Shown: positions 17,968 to 29,495, numbered from the stretch's first letter. The stretch: DNA of 64,000 nucleotides from Paenibacillus sp. GSMTC-2017 (GCF_016019935.1 NZ_JAECMT010000009.1:1-64000); one strand, 5' to 3'. The notes: generated by a model not told the origin, from the sequence alone. Numbers and translations are program-made.

Positions 17968-19269
17968 TTATTTATTGATAAACCCTTTGTAATGGCGTTT
18001 GATCAACTGGCTCTCAATCTGTTTCATCGTATCAAGCGCAACACCGATAACGATGAGAAGCGAAGTGCCACCAAGCTGTACTGAGCGCGGTAATCCAGCC
18101 AATGTTCCGAATGCTACTGGAAGAACAGAGATTACTGCCAAGAAAACCGCACCAGTCAACGTAATACGCGATAATACGCGAGTTAGGTAAGATGATGTTG
18201 GTTTGCCCGGACGAATGCCAGGAATGTACCCGCCATTTTTCTTCATCTGATCAGCCATTTGAACCGGATTAATTTGCACGAATGTGTAGAAGAAAGTAAA
18301 ACCGATAATCAGCAATACGTACAATACCATACCAAGTGGTTTGTCATAGTTCATATTGTCGATAATCCATTTTGCCCAAGGTTGTGTTGACCAGAAGTTC
18401 GCAATTGTAATTGGGAACAAAATCAGGGAAACCGCGAAGATGACCGGGATAACCCCTGCGCCATTAACCTTCATCGGAATGTGAGTTGATTGACCACCAT
18501 ACATTTTGCGTCCTACAACACGCTTAGCGTACTGTACTGGAATTTTACGAATACCTTGTTGGATAAAGATAACTCCAACGATGATCGCAATTACCGCAAG
18601 TACAATTAGAACTGCTTTTGCAATGTTCAAGAACAAAGCATCTTGAGCATCTACAAAAAGATGACTATACAGCGTACGAATTTGAGCAGGAAGACCTGCT
18701 ACGATCGCTGCGAAGATCAAAACTGAAATACCGTTTCCGATACCTCTCTCCGTAATTTGCTCACCAAGCCACATCAAGAATGCAGTACCTGCAGTCAAAA
18801 TAATAGCAATTAGCAAGTAATCAACGAAGGTAGCGCCTGGAATCATTTCAAGACCGAAAGAGCGGTTAAACCCGATCGCTGTAGCGAAACCTTGCACCAA
18901 ACCAAGAATAACTGTACCGTAACGTGTAATTTGCGCTAACTTTTTCTTACCGTTTTCGCCTTCTTTAGCCCACTCTGCAAACTTTGGAATTACATCCATC
19001 GACAACAACTGCACAATGATGGAAGCTGTAATGTAAGGCGTAATTCCGATTGCTAGAATGGAGAACTGGAAGAGCGCTCCGCCAGAAAATGTGTTGAGCA
19101 AACCGAACAAGTCTGATCCGGCCATATCTTCATTCTTGAATACATCTTTGTTAACACCTGGTACCGGAATAAAAGATCCGATACGATAAATGAATAAGAT
19201 GAAAAGTGTGAACAAGATCCGCGAACGCAGATCCGCTACTTTCCATATGTTGGACACGGTTGTGAACAA
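17968..19269 (-). CDS. secY: Protein translocase subunit SecY
   Basis: A 433-residue, ten-span membrane protein forming the SecYEG channel. It shows the plug region after the first helix, the QQGIRKIPVQYAKRVVGRKMYGGQ cytosolic loop and a late FFYTFVQ helix. The start is TTG at 19269, directly after the rplO TAA, with AGGTGAT a few bases upstream. The standard rplO-secY-adk-map order is kept. Nothing is missing. Confidence 0.97.
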   Translation of the reverse strand: MFTTVSNIWKVADLRSRILFTLFILFIYRIGSFIPVPGVNKDVFKNEDMAGSDLFGLLNTFSGGALFQFSILAIGITPYITASIIVQLLSMDVIPKFAEWAKEGENGKKKLAQITRYGTVILGLVQGFATAIGFNRSFGLEMIPGATFVDYLLIAIILTAGTAFLMWLGEQITERGIGNGISVLIFAAIVAGLPAQIRTLYSHLFVDAQDALFLNIAKAVLIVLAVIAIIVGVIFIQQGIRKIPVQYAKRVVGRKMYGGQSTHIPMKVNGAGVIPVIFAVSLILFPITIANFWSTQPWAKWIIDNMNYDKPLGMVLYVLLIIGFTFFYTFVQINPVQMADQMKKNGGYIPGIRPGKPTSSYLTRVLSRITLTGAVFLAVISVLPVAFGTLAGLPRSVQLGGTSLLIVIGVALDTMKQIESQLIKRHYKGFINK

Positions 19270-19710
19270 TTAGATCACCTCGGTTTTACCGCCGGCAGCC
19301 TGGATTTTCTCTACCGCAGATTGAGAGAACTTAGTAGCTTTTACAGTGATACCTACATTCAATTCACCATTACCCAAGATCTTAATTCCTGCCAATGGAT
19401 TTTTTACAATCCCTTGCTCAAGAAGAACCGCTGGTGTAACTTCTGTACCTGCTGCAAAGCTGTTTAGATCTTCAATGTTGACAATCGCATACTCGGTACG
19501 GAAACGGTTATTAAAGCCGCGCTTAGGAACTCGACGGTACAAAGGATTTTGTCCACCCTCGAAACCAGGGCGAACGCCGCCGCCGGAACGAGCGTTTTGA
19601 CCTTTATGACCTCTGCCGGCTGTTTTACCGTTACCGGAACCGATACCGCGACCTTTACGCTTAGGAGCGCTAAAGGATCCTGCTGCTGGTGCTAACTCAT
19701 GCAATTTCAT
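19270..19710 (-). CDS. rplO: 50S ribosomal protein L15
   Basis: A 146-residue L15 with the N-terminal glycine/basic extension ([22 protein letters not shown]) that threads through 23S rRNA and the C-terminal [24 protein letters not shown] domain. Its stop abuts the secY TTG start, which suggests translational coupling. The gap to rpmD is about 160 bp with no evident gene. Confidence 0.97.
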   Translation of the reverse strand: MKLHELAPAAGSFSAPKRKGRGIGSGNGKTAGRGHKGQNARSGGGVRPGFEGGQNPLYRRVPKRGFNNRFRTEYAIVNIEDLNSFAAGTEVTPAVLLEQGIVKNPLAGIKILGNGELNVGITVKATKFSQSAVEKIQAAGGKTEVI

Positions 19711-19871
19711 CGTTCGTGCACCTCCTTATAGATTTCGTAAAAACCCGCTATTTTTTCCAAATAAGAAATTGTAAGTTCCGAGGTTATCGGAACAATACAT
19801 TCTTATTGGCGATAAGAACTACCGATTAAACGCGGTCGTTCATCCTCGAATTGCTTCGAAGGACGTTTTTA

Positions 19872-20051
19872 TCACACTTCTTCAACTTTGACCAAGTGGC
19901 TAACATGGTTAACCATGCCGCGAATAGCCGGGTTGTCGTTAAGAACGACAGATTGACGAATTTTGCGAAGGCCGAGCGATTCAACCGTTGCACGTTGTTT
20001 CTCGTTGCGGCCAATCAAACTGCGAACGAGAGTGATTTGCAATTTTGCCAT
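19872..20051 (-). CDS. rpmD: 50S ribosomal protein L30
   Basis: A 59-residue L30 beginning [20 protein letters not shown]. The ATG at 20051 has AAGGAGG eight bases before it; the longer open frame to 20120 is not L30-like. It is an optional 50S protein, present here in its normal place between rpsE and rplO. Confidence 0.96.
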   Translation of the reverse strand: MAKLQITLVRSLIGRNEKQRATVESLGLRKIRQSVVLNDNPAIRGMVNHVSHLVKVEEV

Positions 20052-20064
20052 CGTATGTGCCTCC

Positions 20065-20562
20065 TTAACCCAACAGCTCTTCGACTGTTTTTCCACGAAG
20101 CTTGGCAACATCTTCCGCACGCTTAAGACGGGAAAGACCTTCTAGCGTCGCGTTTACCATGTTCAAGGAATTCGAAGATCCAAGAGATTTCGTTAAAATG
20201 TCGCCTACGCCAGCCAGTTCAAGAACTGCACGAACTGGACCGCCTGCGATAACACCAGTACCTTCAGAAGCTGGCTTCAGAAGTACTTCACCTGCGCCGA
20301 AATGTCCGAGCACAAGATGCGGAATTGTAGTTCCAACTAGTGGAACAAGGATCAGGTTTTTCTTAGCGTCTTCAATACCTTTGCGAATAGCATCAGGTAC
20401 TTCTCCCGCTTTACCGATCCCTGCGCCTACGTAGCCTTTGCCGTCTCCGACAACTACTAGCGCGCTAAAGCTGAAACGGCGTCCGCCTTTTACAACTTTT
20501 GCTACGCGATTGATATGAACAACTTTTTCAGTCAAATCTAACGTATTAGGATCTACACGCAA
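20065..20562 (-). CDS. rpsE: 30S ribosomal protein S5
   Basis: A 165-residue S5 with the dsRBD-like N-domain ([24 protein letters not shown]) and the [25 protein letters not shown]-type C-domain. It acts in decoding accuracy, and the spectinomycin-associated loop near VKGGRR looks normal. The start is TTG at 20562, nine bases after AAGGAGG, giving [10 protein letters not shown]; no ATG is available at a sensible place. Confidence 0.96.
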   Translation of the reverse strand: MRVDPNTLDLTEKVVHINRVAKVVKGGRRFSFSALVVVGDGKGYVGAGIGKAGEVPDAIRKGIEDAKKNLILVPLVGTTIPHLVLGHFGAGEVLLKPASEGTGVIAGGPVRAVLELAGVGDILTKSLGSSNSLNMVNATLEGLSRLKRAEDVAKLRGKTVEELLG

Positions 20563-20586
20563 GTCGATTAACCTCCTTATTGATTA

Positions 20587-20955
20587 TTAGAAATTCAAGC
20601 CTGCTTCACGAGCTGCTGTTGCCAGCGCTTGAATTCTGCCGTGATACAAGTAACCGCCACGGTCGAATACGACCTCAGTTACGCCATGTGCTTGTGCGCG
20701 TTTCGCGATCAAATCGCCGACTTTCGCAGCAGCATCAACGCTACCGCCGTTGCCGATTGCTTCAACTAGTTCTTTGTCCTGTGTGGACGCGGATACTAAT
20801 GTTACACCTGCTACATCGTCGATCAATTGTGCGTACATATGCTTGGAGGAACGGAATACAGACAGACGCGGACGTGCTGCTGTGCCGTTAATTTTTTTAC
20901 GAACACGAAGGTGTCTTTTCAGACGAGCCTTGTTTTTGTCGCCTTTCGTAATCAT
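20587..20955 (-). CDS. rplR: 50S ribosomal protein L18
   Basis: A 122-residue L18 with the basic N-terminus ([20 protein letters not shown]) and [25 protein letters not shown] at the C-terminus. It binds 5S rRNA with L5. It lies in the rplF-rplR-rpsE order, with 24 bp to rpsE. Confidence 0.97.
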   Translation of the reverse strand: MITKGDKNKARLKRHLRVRKKINGTAARPRLSVFRSSKHMYAQLIDDVAGVTLVSASTQDKELVEAIGNGGSVDAAAKVGDLIAKRAQAHGVTEVVFDRGGYLYHGRIQALATAAREAGLNF

Positions 20956-21015
20956 GCAAGGTTCACTCCTTTCCGTATGCCTTAAACCGCTATCTTAAGC
21001 GAGCCTTCTGGCTGC

Positions 21016-21558
21016 TTATTTTTTCTTACCAGCTTTACCTTCTTTACGAAGGATGCGCTCGCCTTCATACTTGATACCTTTACCTTTATACGGTTCAGGT
21101 TCACGTACGGAACGAATTTGAGCAGCAACTGCACCTACACGCTCTTTATCAATACCGCGAACAGTGATCTTCGTGTTAGCTGGAACTTCAAACTCGATAT
21201 TGCTCTCAGGAGCAATTTCAACCGGATGAGAGTAACCAACGTTTAGAACGATTTTGTCGCCGGATTTGCTTGCACGGTAACCTACGCCTACTAGCTCCAA
21301 ATTTCTTGTGAAGCCATCAGTTACGCCAGTAACCATGTTTGCGATGATACTGCGAGTTGTTCCATGCAAGGAACGATGCAATTTATTATCGGAAGGACGT
21401 TCAATTACGATTTCTGTTTCCGCTACGTTCACTACCATATCTTTGTGAATCTCACGGGAAAGCGTGCCTTTAGGTCCTTTTACAGTAATGATTGTGTTTT
21501 CCAAGTTGATGGAAACGCCGTTAGGCACTTGGATTGGTTTACGACCAATACGGGACAT
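21016..21558 (-). CDS. rplF: 50S ribosomal protein L6
   Basis: A 180-residue L6 made of two related domains. It shows [15 protein letters not shown] at the N-terminus and [27 protein letters not shown] at the C-terminus, near the sarcin-ricin loop. The ATG has a GGAGG site. It is in the normal place between rpsH and rplR. Confidence 0.97.
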   Translation of the reverse strand: MSRIGRKPIQVPNGVSINLENTIITVKGPKGTLSREIHKDMVVNVAETEIVIERPSDNKLHRSLHGTTRSIIANMVTGVTDGFTRNLELVGVGYRASKSGDKIVLNVGYSHPVEIAPESNIEFEVPANTKITVRGIDKERVGAVAAQIRSVREPEPYKGKGIKYEGERILRKEGKAGKKK

Positions 21559-21589
21559 TGTTACACCTCCTGTCTTTGTGACTTATTTC

Positions 21590-21988
21590 TTACCATACGT
21601 AGCAGACAACTTCGCCGCCGGATTTAACCTGACGAGCTTCTTTGTCTGTCATGATACCTTTAGACGTAGAAATAATTGCTATTCCTAGTCCACCAAGTAC
21701 ACGCGGAATTTCAGTTGATTGCGTGTAAACGCGCAGGCCTGGTTTGGAGATACGCTTCAAACCAGTGATTACACGCTCTTGGCTAGGGCCATATTTCAAG
21801 AAAATACGGATAATCCCTTGTTTGCTATCTTCGATATATTCAGCGTCGCGGATGAAACCCTCGCGCTTCAAAATTTCAGCAATTTGCTTCTTCACTTTCG
21901 AAGCGGGCATTTCCACGGTCTCGTGACGAACGACATTCGCATTACGAATACGTGTCAGCATATCTGCAATCGGATCAGACATAACCAT
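21590..21988 (-). CDS. rpsH: 30S ribosomal protein S8
   Basis: A 132-residue S8 with the N-terminal [18 protein letters not shown] and the C-terminal RNA-binding segment [27 protein letters not shown]. It binds helix 21 of 16S rRNA and represses the spc cluster in E. coli. The first ATG (21988) is nine bases after AAGGAGG, matching the Bacillus MVM start. Confidence 0.97.
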   Translation of the reverse strand: MVMSDPIADMLTRIRNANVVRHETVEMPASKVKKQIAEILKREGFIRDAEYIEDSKQGIIRIFLKYGPSQERVITGLKRISKPGLRVYTQSTEIPRVLGGLGIAIISTSKGIMTDKEARQVKSGGEVVCYVW

Positions 21989-22020
21989 TTATGTGAACCT
22001 CCTTCCCGAACTAGGCTTGA

Positions 22021-22206
22021 TTACCAGCTTGCTTTTTTAACGCCAGGAATCTGACCTGCGTGTGCTAACTCGCGGAAACAAATCCGGCAAACTTTAAACT
22101 TTTGCAAAACAGAGTGCGGACGGCCGCAACGCTCACAGCGCGTGTACGCACGCACCTTAAATTTCGGTGTGCGTTGTTGCTTCACTATCATCGAAGTTTT
22201 TGCCAC
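22021..22206 (-). CDS. rpsN: 30S ribosomal protein S14, type Z (zinc)
   Basis: A 61-residue S14 with zinc ligands Cys24, Cys27, Cys40 and Cys43. The first codon is GTG (22204-22206), ten bases after GGAGG. Many Firmicutes carry a second, zinc-free S14 elsewhere; none is in this window. Confidence 0.96.
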   Translation of the reverse strand: MAKTSMIVKQQRTPKFKVRAYTRCERCGRPHSVLQKFKVCRICFRELAHAGQIPGVKKASW

Positions 22207-22232
22207 TGGGTATTACACCTCCTACAAGTGGA

Positions 22233-22775
22233 TTACTTCGCAAACGGCATGCCCATTTGGGTAAGCAATTCACGAGATTCTTCGTCCGTTTTTGCCGTCG
22301 TGACGATGACGATGTCCATACCGCGAACTTTATCAACTTTATCATACTCGATCTCTGGGAAGATCAATTGCTCTTTCAATCCGAGCGTATAGTTTCCGCG
22401 ACCGTCGAATGCTTTAGTTGATACACCGCGGAAGTCACGTACACGTGGAAGCGAGATGTTGAACAATTTATCAAGGAAGTGATACATACGCTCACCGCGT
22501 AGTGTAACCTTTACCCCGATTGGCATGTCTTCACGAAGCTTAAATCCAGCGATGGACTTCTTAGCGCGAGTAACAACTGGCTTTTGACCAGAGATAATAC
22601 GAAGCTCTTCAACAGCTACATCAAGAATTTTGGAGTTGGAAACTGCTTCGCCAACACCCATGTTGATAACAACTTTCTCAATTTTCGGAACTTGCATTAC
22701 CGAAGTATAGGTGAACTTCTGCATGAGAGCAGGAGTGATTTCATTAAGAAACCGACCTTTCAATCTTGCTGTCAT
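22233..22775 (-). CDS. rplE: 50S ribosomal protein L5
   Basis: A 180-residue L5 with [42 protein letters not shown] and a C-terminal [11 protein letters not shown]. It binds 5S rRNA and contacts P-site tRNA. It is between rplX and rpsN in the usual spc order, with a clean ATG start. Confidence 0.97.
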   Translation of the reverse strand: MTARLKGRFLNEITPALMQKFTYTSVMQVPKIEKVVINMGVGEAVSNSKILDVAVEELRIISGQKPVVTRAKKSIAGFKLREDMPIGVKVTLRGERMYHFLDKLFNISLPRVRDFRGVSTKAFDGRGNYTLGLKEQLIFPEIEYDKVDKVRGMDIVIVTTAKTDEESRELLTQMGMPFAK

Positions 22776-22806
22776 TGATCATGGACCTCCTTTCCTACCA
22801 TAACGA

Positions 22807-23160
22807 TTAGTCAATCACTTCTCCGGAACGTTTTGCGATCCGAACTTTTTTGCCGTTTTCCAACGTTTTGTACCCAATGCGAGTTACTTTTCCGCTCTTC
22901 GGATCAGCATGCATTACATTTGATACATGAATTGGAGCTTCCTGCTCGATAATTCCGCCTTGCGGGTTCGTTTGGGAAGGACGCGTATGCTTCTTCACCA
23001 TGTTTACGCCCTCTACAAGAACGCGATTTTCACGCGGGTATGCTGCGATGATGCGGCCCTTCTTACCTTTGTCTTTACCGGTAATTACGATAACCGTATC
23101 GTCCTTTTTAACATGTAGCTTGTTGTTATGGGATTCCAATACTTTTTTAAGCCTTGGCAT
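22807..23160 (-). CDS. rplX: 50S ribosomal protein L24
   Basis: A 117-residue L24 with a KOW motif ([37 protein letters not shown], about 19-55). It initiates 50S assembly near the tunnel exit. The N-terminus [16 protein letters not shown] is slightly longer than in Bacillus, by about ten residues, which is common in relatives. It lies between rplN and rplE. Confidence 0.96.
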   Translation of the reverse strand: MPRLKKVLESHNNKLHVKKDDTVIVITGKDKGKKGRIIAAYPRENRVLVEGVNMVKKHTRPSQTNPQGGIIEQEAPIHVSNVMHADPKSGKVTRIGYKTLENGKKVRIAKRSGEVID

Positions 23161-23211
23161 TTGTTACACCTCCTGCTCGCTTAAGCTTTCAGGTTTTATC
23201 TGTTCAAGCAA

Positions 23212-23580
23212 TTAGATTACTTCTGGCGCTAGCGATACGATTTTCATGAAATCTCTATCACGTAGTTCACGAGCAACTGGTCCAAAGATACGTGTGCCAC
23301 GCGGGCTCTTATCTTCTTTAACAATTACTGCTGCATTCTCATCAAATGCGATGTAAGAACCGTCTTTACGACGAACCGAACGTTTAGTACGAACGATTAC
23401 CGCTTTAACAACGTCACCCTTTTTGACAACGCCGCCTGGTGTTGCTTGTTTGACTGAGCAAACGATTAGATCGCCGATATGACCTACGCGGCGTCCTGTG
23501 CCACCTAGTACACGGATACACATAAGTTCCTTAGCACCAGAGTTGTCAGCAGTTTTCAATCGCGAAAATGGTTGAATCAT
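23212..23580 (-). CDS. rplN: 50S ribosomal protein L14
   Basis: A 122-residue L14, highly conserved: [27 protein letters not shown] at the start and [23 protein letters not shown] at the end. It forms bridges to the 30S and is the docking site of RsfS. Nothing unusual. Confidence 0.98.
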   Translation of the reverse strand: MIQPFSRLKTADNSGAKELMCIRVLGGTGRRVGHIGDLIVCSVKQATPGGVVKKGDVVKAVIVRTKRSVRRKDGSYIAFDENAAVIVKEDKSPRGTRIFGPVARELRDRDFMKIVSLAPEVI

Positions 23581-23628
23581 TTCAACGTCCTCCTTTCGGA
23601 AAAAATGCTAGGGTATAGATAACGCTCT

Positions 23629-23892
23629 TTAAAGAACAACAGCAACTTCAACAATCTCGATCAGTCTGAAACGCTTGTCTTTCGACAATGGACGAGTCTC
23701 CATAACTTTCACGATGTCGCCAATTTTCGCTTCGTTGTTTTCATCGTGCGCTTTGTATTTCTTCGTATATTTAATGCGTTTATGGTACAAATCATGTTTT
23801 TTGTAGGTTTCTACAGCCACCACGATTGTTTTGTCCATTTTGTCGCTTACGACTTTGCCGATTTGAACTTTGCGGGCATTGCGTTCGCTCAT
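23629..23892 (-). CDS. rpsQ: 30S ribosomal protein S17
   Basis: An 87-residue OB-fold S17 starting [22 protein letters not shown]. The ATG at 23892 has GGAGGA six bases upstream, and the open frame up to 23913 overlaps the binding site. It is a primary 16S-binding protein in the usual rpmC-rpsQ-rplN order. Confidence 0.97.
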   Translation of the reverse strand: MSERNARKVQIGKVVSDKMDKTIVVAVETYKKHDLYHKRIKYTKKYKAHDENNEAKIGDIVKVMETRPLSKDKRFRLIEIVEVAVVL

Positions 23893-23946
23893 GTTCTTCC
23901 TCCTCTCCTTCATCCGTGATCATACTTTTTCAAGTAAGGAATTTAA

Positions 23947-24147
23947 TTAGCTGCTGATACCGAGTTCTCTTTCACGCAAAACGGTTTTAGCGCGAGCTAT
24001 TTCCTTACGTACGTCACGAATCCGAGTCGGGTTGTCTAATTGACCAGTAGCCAATTGGAAACGAAGGTTGAACAGCTCTTCTTTGAAACCAGCGATCTGT
24101 TGTTCAATCTCAGCAGAGGTTTGGTTACGAAATTCACTAGCCTTCAT
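23947..24147 (-). CDS. rpmC: 50S ribosomal protein L29
   Basis: A 66-residue helical L29 beginning [18 protein letters not shown], with the signature [33 protein letters not shown]. The ATG at 24147 lies inside the last codons of rplP (11-bp overlap), so translation is coupled; a GTG at 24159 is an alternative. It sits by the exit tunnel and is part of the SRP/trigger factor dock together with L23. Confidence 0.95.
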   Translation of the reverse strand: MKASEFRNQTSAEIEQQIAGFKEELFNLRFQLATGQLDNPTRIRDVRKEIARAKTVLRERELGISS

Positions 24148-24571
24148 TTGCTTCACCACCCACTTCTTCGCGTTTCACGAACTTCGTTTTAATAGGCAGT
24201 TTGTGTGCTGCAAGACGCATAGCTTCACGAGCTACATCCTCAGGTACACCAGCAAGTTCAAACATGATCTTACCTGGTTTTACAACTGCTACCCATTTCT
24301 CAACGTTACCTTTACCGCTACCCATACGAACCTCTAGAGGCTTTTGAGTAATTGGCTTATCTGGGAAGATCTTGATCCAGACTTTACCGCCACGCTTAAT
24401 GTAACGAGTCATTGCAATACGAGCCGCTTCGATTTGACGGTTCGTAATCCATGAAGGCTCAAGCGCTTGTAGGCCGTATTCGCCGAAAACTACTTCAGTG
24501 CCGCCTTTAGCGCGACCTTTCATATTACCGCGTTGTTGCTTACGGTGTTTAACACGTTTAGGTACCAACAT
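24137..24571 (-). CDS. rplP: 50S ribosomal protein L16
   Basis: A 144-residue L16 beginning [20 protein letters not shown] with the conserved [20 protein letters not shown] core. It helps place A-site tRNA. The ATG at 24571 is nine bases after AAGGAGG; the longer frame to 24637 lies inside rpsC and is not L16-like. The 3' end overlaps rpmC. Confidence 0.97.
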   Translation of the reverse strand: MLVPKRVKHRKQQRGNMKGRAKGGTEVVFGEYGLQALEPSWITNRQIEAARIAMTRYIKRGGKVWIKIFPDKPITQKPLEVRMGSGKGNVEKWVAVVKPGKIMFELAGVPEDVAREAMRLAAHKLPIKTKFVKREEVGGEANEG

Positions 24572-24573
24572 GA

Positions 24574-25239
24574 TTAGTTGCCTCCTTCCTGGGGAGCTTT
24601 CTTCTTCGTCGGAAGGACTTCGCCACGGTAAATCCATACTTTTACGCCAATGCGGCCGTAAGTTGTATGAGCTTCAGCAGTGCCGTAGTCAATATCAGCG
24701 CGAAGTGTATGAAGTGGAACTGTTCCCTCGCTGTAGCCTTCCGAACGTGCGATTTCCGCGCCACCGAGACGACCGCTAACAGCAGTTTTAATCCCTTTAG
24801 CACCAGCGCGCATCGAGCGTTGAATCGCTTGTTTCAATGCACGGCGGAAAGATACACGACGCTCAAGTTGTTGTGCGATGCTTTCAGCTACTAAGATAGC
24901 GTCAAGATCGGCTTGTTTAATTTCAGAGATATTGATATGAACTTTTTTGCCATTGGAAATTTTGCCGATAGCTGTACGCAAGTTTTCTACTTCAGAACCG
25001 CCTTTACCAATAACCATACCTGGTTTTGCGGTTTGAATCGTAACGTTAACGCGGTTAGCCGCGCGCTCGATTTCGATATGGGAAACTGCTGCATCTTTCA
25101 GCTTAGTCTTCAAAAATTCACGAATTTTAACGTCTTCGATTAGAAGAGTACCAAAGTCTTTGTTGCCAGCGTACCATTTGGATTCCCAATCACGGATGAC
25201 ACCGACACGAAGACCGACTGGATTTACCTTTTGACCCAC
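24574..25239 (-). CDS. rpsC: 30S ribosomal protein S3
   Basis: A 221-residue S3 with a KH type 2 domain ([18 protein letters not shown] near 80-100) and a C-terminal domain with [23 protein letters not shown]. It lines the mRNA entry channel. The start is GTG at 25239, eight bases after AAGGAGG. It lies two bases before the rplP ATG, implying coupled translation. Confidence 0.97.
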   Translation of the reverse strand: MGQKVNPVGLRVGVIRDWESKWYAGNKDFGTLLIEDVKIREFLKTKLKDAAVSHIEIERAANRVNVTIQTAKPGMVIGKGGSEVENLRTAIGKISNGKKVHINISEIKQADLDAILVAESIAQQLERRVSFRRALKQAIQRSMRAGAKGIKTAVSGRLGGAEIARSEGYSEGTVPLHTLRADIDYGTAEAHTTYGRIGVKVWIYRGEVLPTKKKAPQEGGN

Positions 25240-25252
25240 ACGTTATCCCTCC

Positions 25253-25588
25253 TTATTTCTCAGATACCACCAAGGTGATGTGGCTGGTTCTTTTATTAAT
25301 CCGGCTTGCACGTCCCATTGCACGTGGACGGAAACGTTTCATTGTTGGTCCTTGGTTCGCAAATACTTGCGAAACAACCAATTTAGTTACGTCAAGCTGG
25401 TAGTTGTGCTCAGCATTTGCAATTGCAGAGTTGAGCAGCTTCTCCAAGATAGGGGAAGCAGACTTAGGCGTATGACGCAAAATTGCAATCGCTTCGCCAA
25501 CTTTCTTGCCGCGAATCAAATCCGCAACTAGCTGGGCTTTACGAGGAGCGATACGTACAAATCTTACGTGCGCTTTAGCTTCTGACAT
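25253..25588 (-). CDS. rplV: 50S ribosomal protein L22
   Basis: A 111-residue L22 with a tunnel-lining beta hairpin in [25 protein letters not shown], where macrolide-resistance changes occur in other species; the loop looks of normal length. It lies between rpsS and rpsC with a normal GGAGG site. Confidence 0.97.
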   Translation of the reverse strand: MSEAKAHVRFVRIAPRKAQLVADLIRGKKVGEAIAILRHTPKSASPILEKLLNSAIANAEHNYQLDVTKLVVSQVFANQGPTMKRFRPRAMGRASRINKRTSHITLVVSEK

Positions 25589-25631
25589 GTGGGAACCTCC
25601 TCTCGTTCATTGAAAAATGTTAAAGGGCAAA

Positions 25632-25913
25632 TTAACGTCTGCCCGTTTTCTTGTCATCGTTAGCATGGCCTTTGTACGTACGAGTCGGCGCGAACTCTCC
25701 GAGCTTGTGTCCAACCATATCCTCAGTCACATATACAGGTACATGTTTACGTCCATCATAGACAGCAAACGTGTGACCAATGAATTGTGGGAAAATAGTC
25801 GAGCGACGGGACCAAGTCTTAATAACTACTTTTTTCTCGGATTCGTTAAGAACCTCGACTTTTTTAAGCAGGTATCCATCAATAAACGGACCTTTTTTCA
25901 AACTGCGACCCAT
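25632..25913 (-). CDS. rpsS: 30S ribosomal protein S19
   Basis: A 93-residue S19, [20 protein letters not shown], with the conserved [16 protein letters not shown] segment in the 30S head. The ATG at 25913 is seven bases after GGGAGG; the longer frame to 25931 is rejected. It is between rplB and rplV. Confidence 0.97.
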   Translation of the reverse strand: MGRSLKKGPFIDGYLLKKVEVLNESEKKVVIKTWSRRSTIFPQFIGHTFAVYDGRKHVPVYVTEDMVGHKLGEFAPTRTYKGHANDDKKTGRR

Positions 25914-25980
25914 GTGTGTTCCTCCCTTCACGTAAGCGCTGGCGCGATGCCTCCATCACGCGGACTGTATCAAGCAATTA

Positions 25981-26811
25981 TTACTTCGTACGACGACGAA
26001 TAATGTATTGGCTCGATGCTTTCTTTTTCTTGCGTGTTTTGTAGCCGAGAGTCGGTTTGCCCCAAGGAGACAATGGCGACTTACGTCCGATTGGAGCGCG
26101 ACCTTCACCACCACCGTGTGGGTGATCGTTAGGGTTCATTACTACACCACGAACTGTAGGACGCTTGCCAAGCCAACGGTTACGGCCGGCTTTACCGATC
26201 TTAATTAGTTCATGATCTTCGTTACCAACAGAACCGATTGTTGCACGGCAAGTGCTAAGAATACGACGAACCTCACCAGAGCTCAAGCGGATTGATACGT
26301 AATCTTCTTCTTTACCCAACAATTGAGCTTCTGTTCCAGCTGCGCGTACCAATTGGCCGCCTTTACCTGGTTTCAACTCGATGTTGTGGATAACTGTACC
26401 GACAGGGATATTCGCAAGCGGCAACGCGTTACCGATTTTGATATCAGAGCCAACACCAGAAGTGATTTTATCGCCTACTTTAAGGCCTTTAGGAGCGATG
26501 ATGTAAGCTTTCGCACCGTCAACGTAATGGATCAAAGCGATGTTAGATGTACGGTTTGGATCGTATTCGATCGTCGCAACGTTACCAACAATGCCGTCTT
26601 TATTACGTTTGAAGTCAATAATACGGTATTTACGTTTGTGTCCACCACCGTGGTGACGAACCGTGATTTTACCTTGGTTGTTGCGGCCTGCTCTTTTGAA
26701 AAGAGGTGCTAGCAACGATTTCTCCGGTGTGCTTGTCGTAATTTCTTCGAATGTCGATACGGACATGTTACGACGCGCAGGAGATGTCGGTTTGTACTTT
26801 TTGATTGGCAC
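25981..26811 (-). CDS. rplB: 50S ribosomal protein L2
   Basis: A 276-residue L2 with the OB-like and SH3-like domains and the peptidyl-transferase-proximal loop [17 protein letters not shown]; the functionally important His is present. The first codon is GTG at 26811, eight bases after AAGGAGG. The C-terminal tail is basic ([16 protein letters not shown]). Standard S10-cluster position. Confidence 0.97.
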   Translation of the reverse strand: MPIKKYKPTSPARRNMSVSTFEEITTSTPEKSLLAPLFKRAGRNNQGKITVRHHGGGHKRKYRIIDFKRNKDGIVGNVATIEYDPNRTSNIALIHYVDGAKAYIIAPKGLKVGDKITSGVGSDIKIGNALPLANIPVGTVIHNIELKPGKGGQLVRAAGTEAQLLGKEEDYVSIRLSSGEVRRILSTCRATIGSVGNEDHELIKIGKAGRNRWLGKRPTVRGVVMNPNDHPHGGGEGRAPIGRKSPLSPWGKPTLGYKTRKKKKASSQYIIRRRTK

Positions 26812-26828
26812 TTGTATTCCCTCCTTTT

Positions 26829-27122
26829 CTAAACAGACGTTTCAAAGAACTCAAGTTCTTTGCTGTCACCGCTCAATTGAACGATCGCTTTTTTCCAGTC
26901 AGGTCTGTAGCCGCTATGTTTACCATAACGTTTCGGTTTACCCGCTACACGCATTGTGTTAACGCCGGTTACTTTTACGTTAAAGATTGCTTCGATAGCT
27001 TGTTTTATTTCGGTTTTGTTCGCGCGAAGATCTACTTCAAACACATAACGTTTGACAGCCATGTAATCGCTCGTACGTTCCGTAATAACCGGGCGCTTGA
27101 TAATATCGCGTGGATTTTTCAT
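26829..27122 (-). CDS. rplW: 50S ribosomal protein L23
   Basis: A 97-residue L23 ([31 protein letters not shown]) that forms the docking site for trigger factor and SRP at the tunnel exit. Its ATG overlaps the rplD stop by one base (TAATG). Confidence 0.97.
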   Translation of the reverse strand: MKNPRDIIKRPVITERTSDYMAVKRYVFEVDLRANKTEIKQAIEAIFNVKVTGVNTMRVAGKPKRYGKHSGYRPDWKKAIVQLSGDSKELEFFETSV

Positions 27123-27745
27123 TACGCAAGCACCTCCTGTACTTTCTCTACTGCTTCTTTAGTAATGATAAGCTTGTCATAGACAAGAACATCACGAACA
27201 TTAATGCCGTCAGCTGCTACGAATTTCACACCAGGAATGTTACGTGCAGACAATGCAACGTTATCCTCATAGTTTGCTGTAACTACTAGTGCTTTACGGT
27301 CAGCTTTAAGGTTTGTCAAAATGTTTGCGAATTCTTTCGTCTTAGGAGCCGCGAATGTCAATTGATCAAGAACGATAATTTCGTTAGCGATCACTTTTGA
27401 AGACAATGCAGACTTGATTGCAAGACGACGAACTTTCTTAGGCAATTTGAAGCCGTATGAGCGTGGAGTTGGACCAAATACTGTTCCACCGCCAACCCAT
27501 TGCGGGGAGCGAATGCTACCTTGACGAGCGCGTCCAGTACCTTTTTGTTTCCAAGGTTTACGACCACCGCCGCGTACTTCGGAGCGACCTTTTGTCTTAT
27601 GCGTTCCTTGGCGCTCTGCAGCTTGCTGCAAAACAACCATGCTGTGCATAACATGAGTGTTAGGCTCGATGCCGAAGATGCTTTCAGCTAGTTCAAGCTC
27701 TCCAACTTGAGCACCGCTCACGTTAAATACTGTTACTTTAGGCAT
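27122..27745 (-). CDS. rplD: 50S ribosomal protein L4
   Basis: A 207-residue L4 with the tunnel extension [29 protein letters not shown], where macrolide-resistance changes map in other bacteria; it reads as wild type. In E. coli L4 represses the S10 operon through its leader. Overlaps rplW by one base. Confidence 0.97.
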   Translation of the reverse strand: MPKVTVFNVSGAQVGELELAESIFGIEPNTHVMHSMVVLQQAAERQGTHKTKGRSEVRGGGRKPWKQKGTGRARQGSIRSPQWVGGGTVFGPTPRSYGFKLPKKVRRLAIKSALSSKVIANEIIVLDQLTFAAPKTKEFANILTNLKADRKALVVTANYEDNVALSARNIPGVKFVAADGINVRDVLVYDKLIITKEAVEKVQEVLA

Positions 27746-27773
27746 TTCGTGTTCCTCCTTTCCTTAAGAGCGA

Positions 27774-28424
27774 TTAGTTCTTAACTGTTTGTTTTACTTT
27801 AACGAATCCGTTTTTCGGTCCTGGTACAGAACCTTTAACTAGAATTACGTTGCGATCTGTGTCGATGCGGATAACTTCAAGCTTTTGAATAGTAACTGTT
27901 TCACTACCCATATGTCCTGGAAGGCGTTTGCCTTTCGGTACACGGTTTGCTTGAATGGAACCCATCGAACCCGGTCCGCGGTGATAGCGGGAACCGTGAG
28001 ACATTGGTCCAGTACTTTGTCCCCAACGTTTAATTACGCCGGCAAAGCCTTTACCTTTGGAAATACCTGTTACGTCAACGAATTCGCCTGCTGTGAACAA
28101 GTCTGCTTTAACTTGTTGACCAACTTCGTAGTCAGCAAGGTTAATGCCACGAATCTCACGAACGTAGCGCTTAGGAGTCGTACCAGCTTTGCTAGCGTGA
28201 CCAGCTTCCGTTTTATTAAACCTTTTTTGCTTTGTTTCTTTGTCTGTAATTCTAGGTTTTTGGTCTGCGAAACCGAATTGTACAGCTTCATAGCCGTCAG
28301 TTTCTACATCCTTCTTCTGAAGTACTACGCAAGGGCCAGCTTCGATTACAGTTACTGGAATTACGTTTCCTTCAGGAGTAAACACTTGAGTCATTCCAAG
28401 TTTTTTCCCTAAGATACCTTTCAT
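27774..28424 (-). CDS. rplC: 50S ribosomal protein L3
   Basis: A 216-residue L3 ([19 protein letters not shown]) with the extended loop [32 protein letters not shown] near the peptidyl transferase centre. Length and motif are normal. It lies between rpsJ and rplD. Confidence 0.98.
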   Translation of the reverse strand: MKGILGKKLGMTQVFTPEGNVIPVTVIEAGPCVVLQKKDVETDGYEAVQFGFADQKPRITDKETKQKRFNKTEAGHASKAGTTPKRYVREIRGINLADYEVGQQVKADLFTAGEFVDVTGISKGKGFAGVIKRWGQSTGPMSHGSRYHRGPGSMGSIQANRVPKGKRLPGHMGSETVTIQKLEVIRIDTDRNVILVKGSVPGPKNGFVKVKQTVKN

Positions 28425-28465
28425 GTTGACACCTCATTCCCTCTCTATGATCGTATATACGTTTA

Positions 28466-28904
<439 letters not shown>

Positions 28905-28910
28905 TTCAAT

Positions 28911-28939
28911 ATTATATCGAATTAGGCGGGCGATTGCAA
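28911..28939 (-). promoter_or_regulatory. Consensus SigA promoter of the S10 operon
   Basis: Minus-strand -35 TTGCAA (28934-28939) and perfect -10 TATAAT (28911-28916) with a 17-bp spacer. It is the only strong promoter seen for the next 15 kb of ribosomal genes. Confidence 0.85.
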
Positions 28940-29185
28940 CTATAATTTTAACTTCTATTCATAAATGTTTTAGTTGGGAAATATATCATTGAATTTGGTC
29001 ATCGATGTGAGTGGTGTACATTCTTTCGTATCTCTATGCATACTAAGAACCGGCAGTACTAAATCGATCTATCGGTAGAAGTCCACGAATTATGTGTATT
29101 AATAAAATTGAAGCCAGACTTTATTGGAGACTTAAGTTTCATCTAAGTACATTACTGCGTTTATTTATCTACTTTAAAAGGTTCT
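28940..29185. other. AT-rich noncoding stretch upstream of the S10 promoter
   Basis: No gene, no clear promoter and no strong repeat. Short open frames here lack ribosome binding sites and protein-like composition. Confidence 0.5.
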
Positions 29186-29228
29186 ATCTGCAATTAAGCG
29201 TATATCTACACTTAATTACAGATTTTTT
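29186..29228 (+). ncRNA. Orphan terminator-like hairpin, possible end of a small RNA
   Basis: ATCTGCAATTAAG (29186-29198) pairs with CTTAATTACAGAT (29211-29223) with a single mismatch and a 12-nt loop, followed by a run of T on the + strand (through 29228). No + strand gene precedes it. It could end an unannotated RNA starting upstream in the gap, or be a relic of a lost gene. No promoter was identified with confidence. Confidence 0.35.
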
Positions 29229-29495
29229 CGAAGGTGACCCAAAACTAGGCGCATTTCTACACTTAAAGCAAGAATCATCTTTAATCATCATCTAGACAAG
29301 TTCATTACAAGCATAAAGCAACAATTACTCTGTTTCGCCCCTGAATTAGCCCTGTTCCCTGTTCTACATTTAAAACCATTTAGGACTTGAGTACATTGAC
29401 AGCAACCATTCCAGATCGAAATTAGCTCAGCATTATCAACTGTAACTGACGCTTTTTCATCGGTTATTCATCAACTTTCAATGTGTTTCTTCTAT

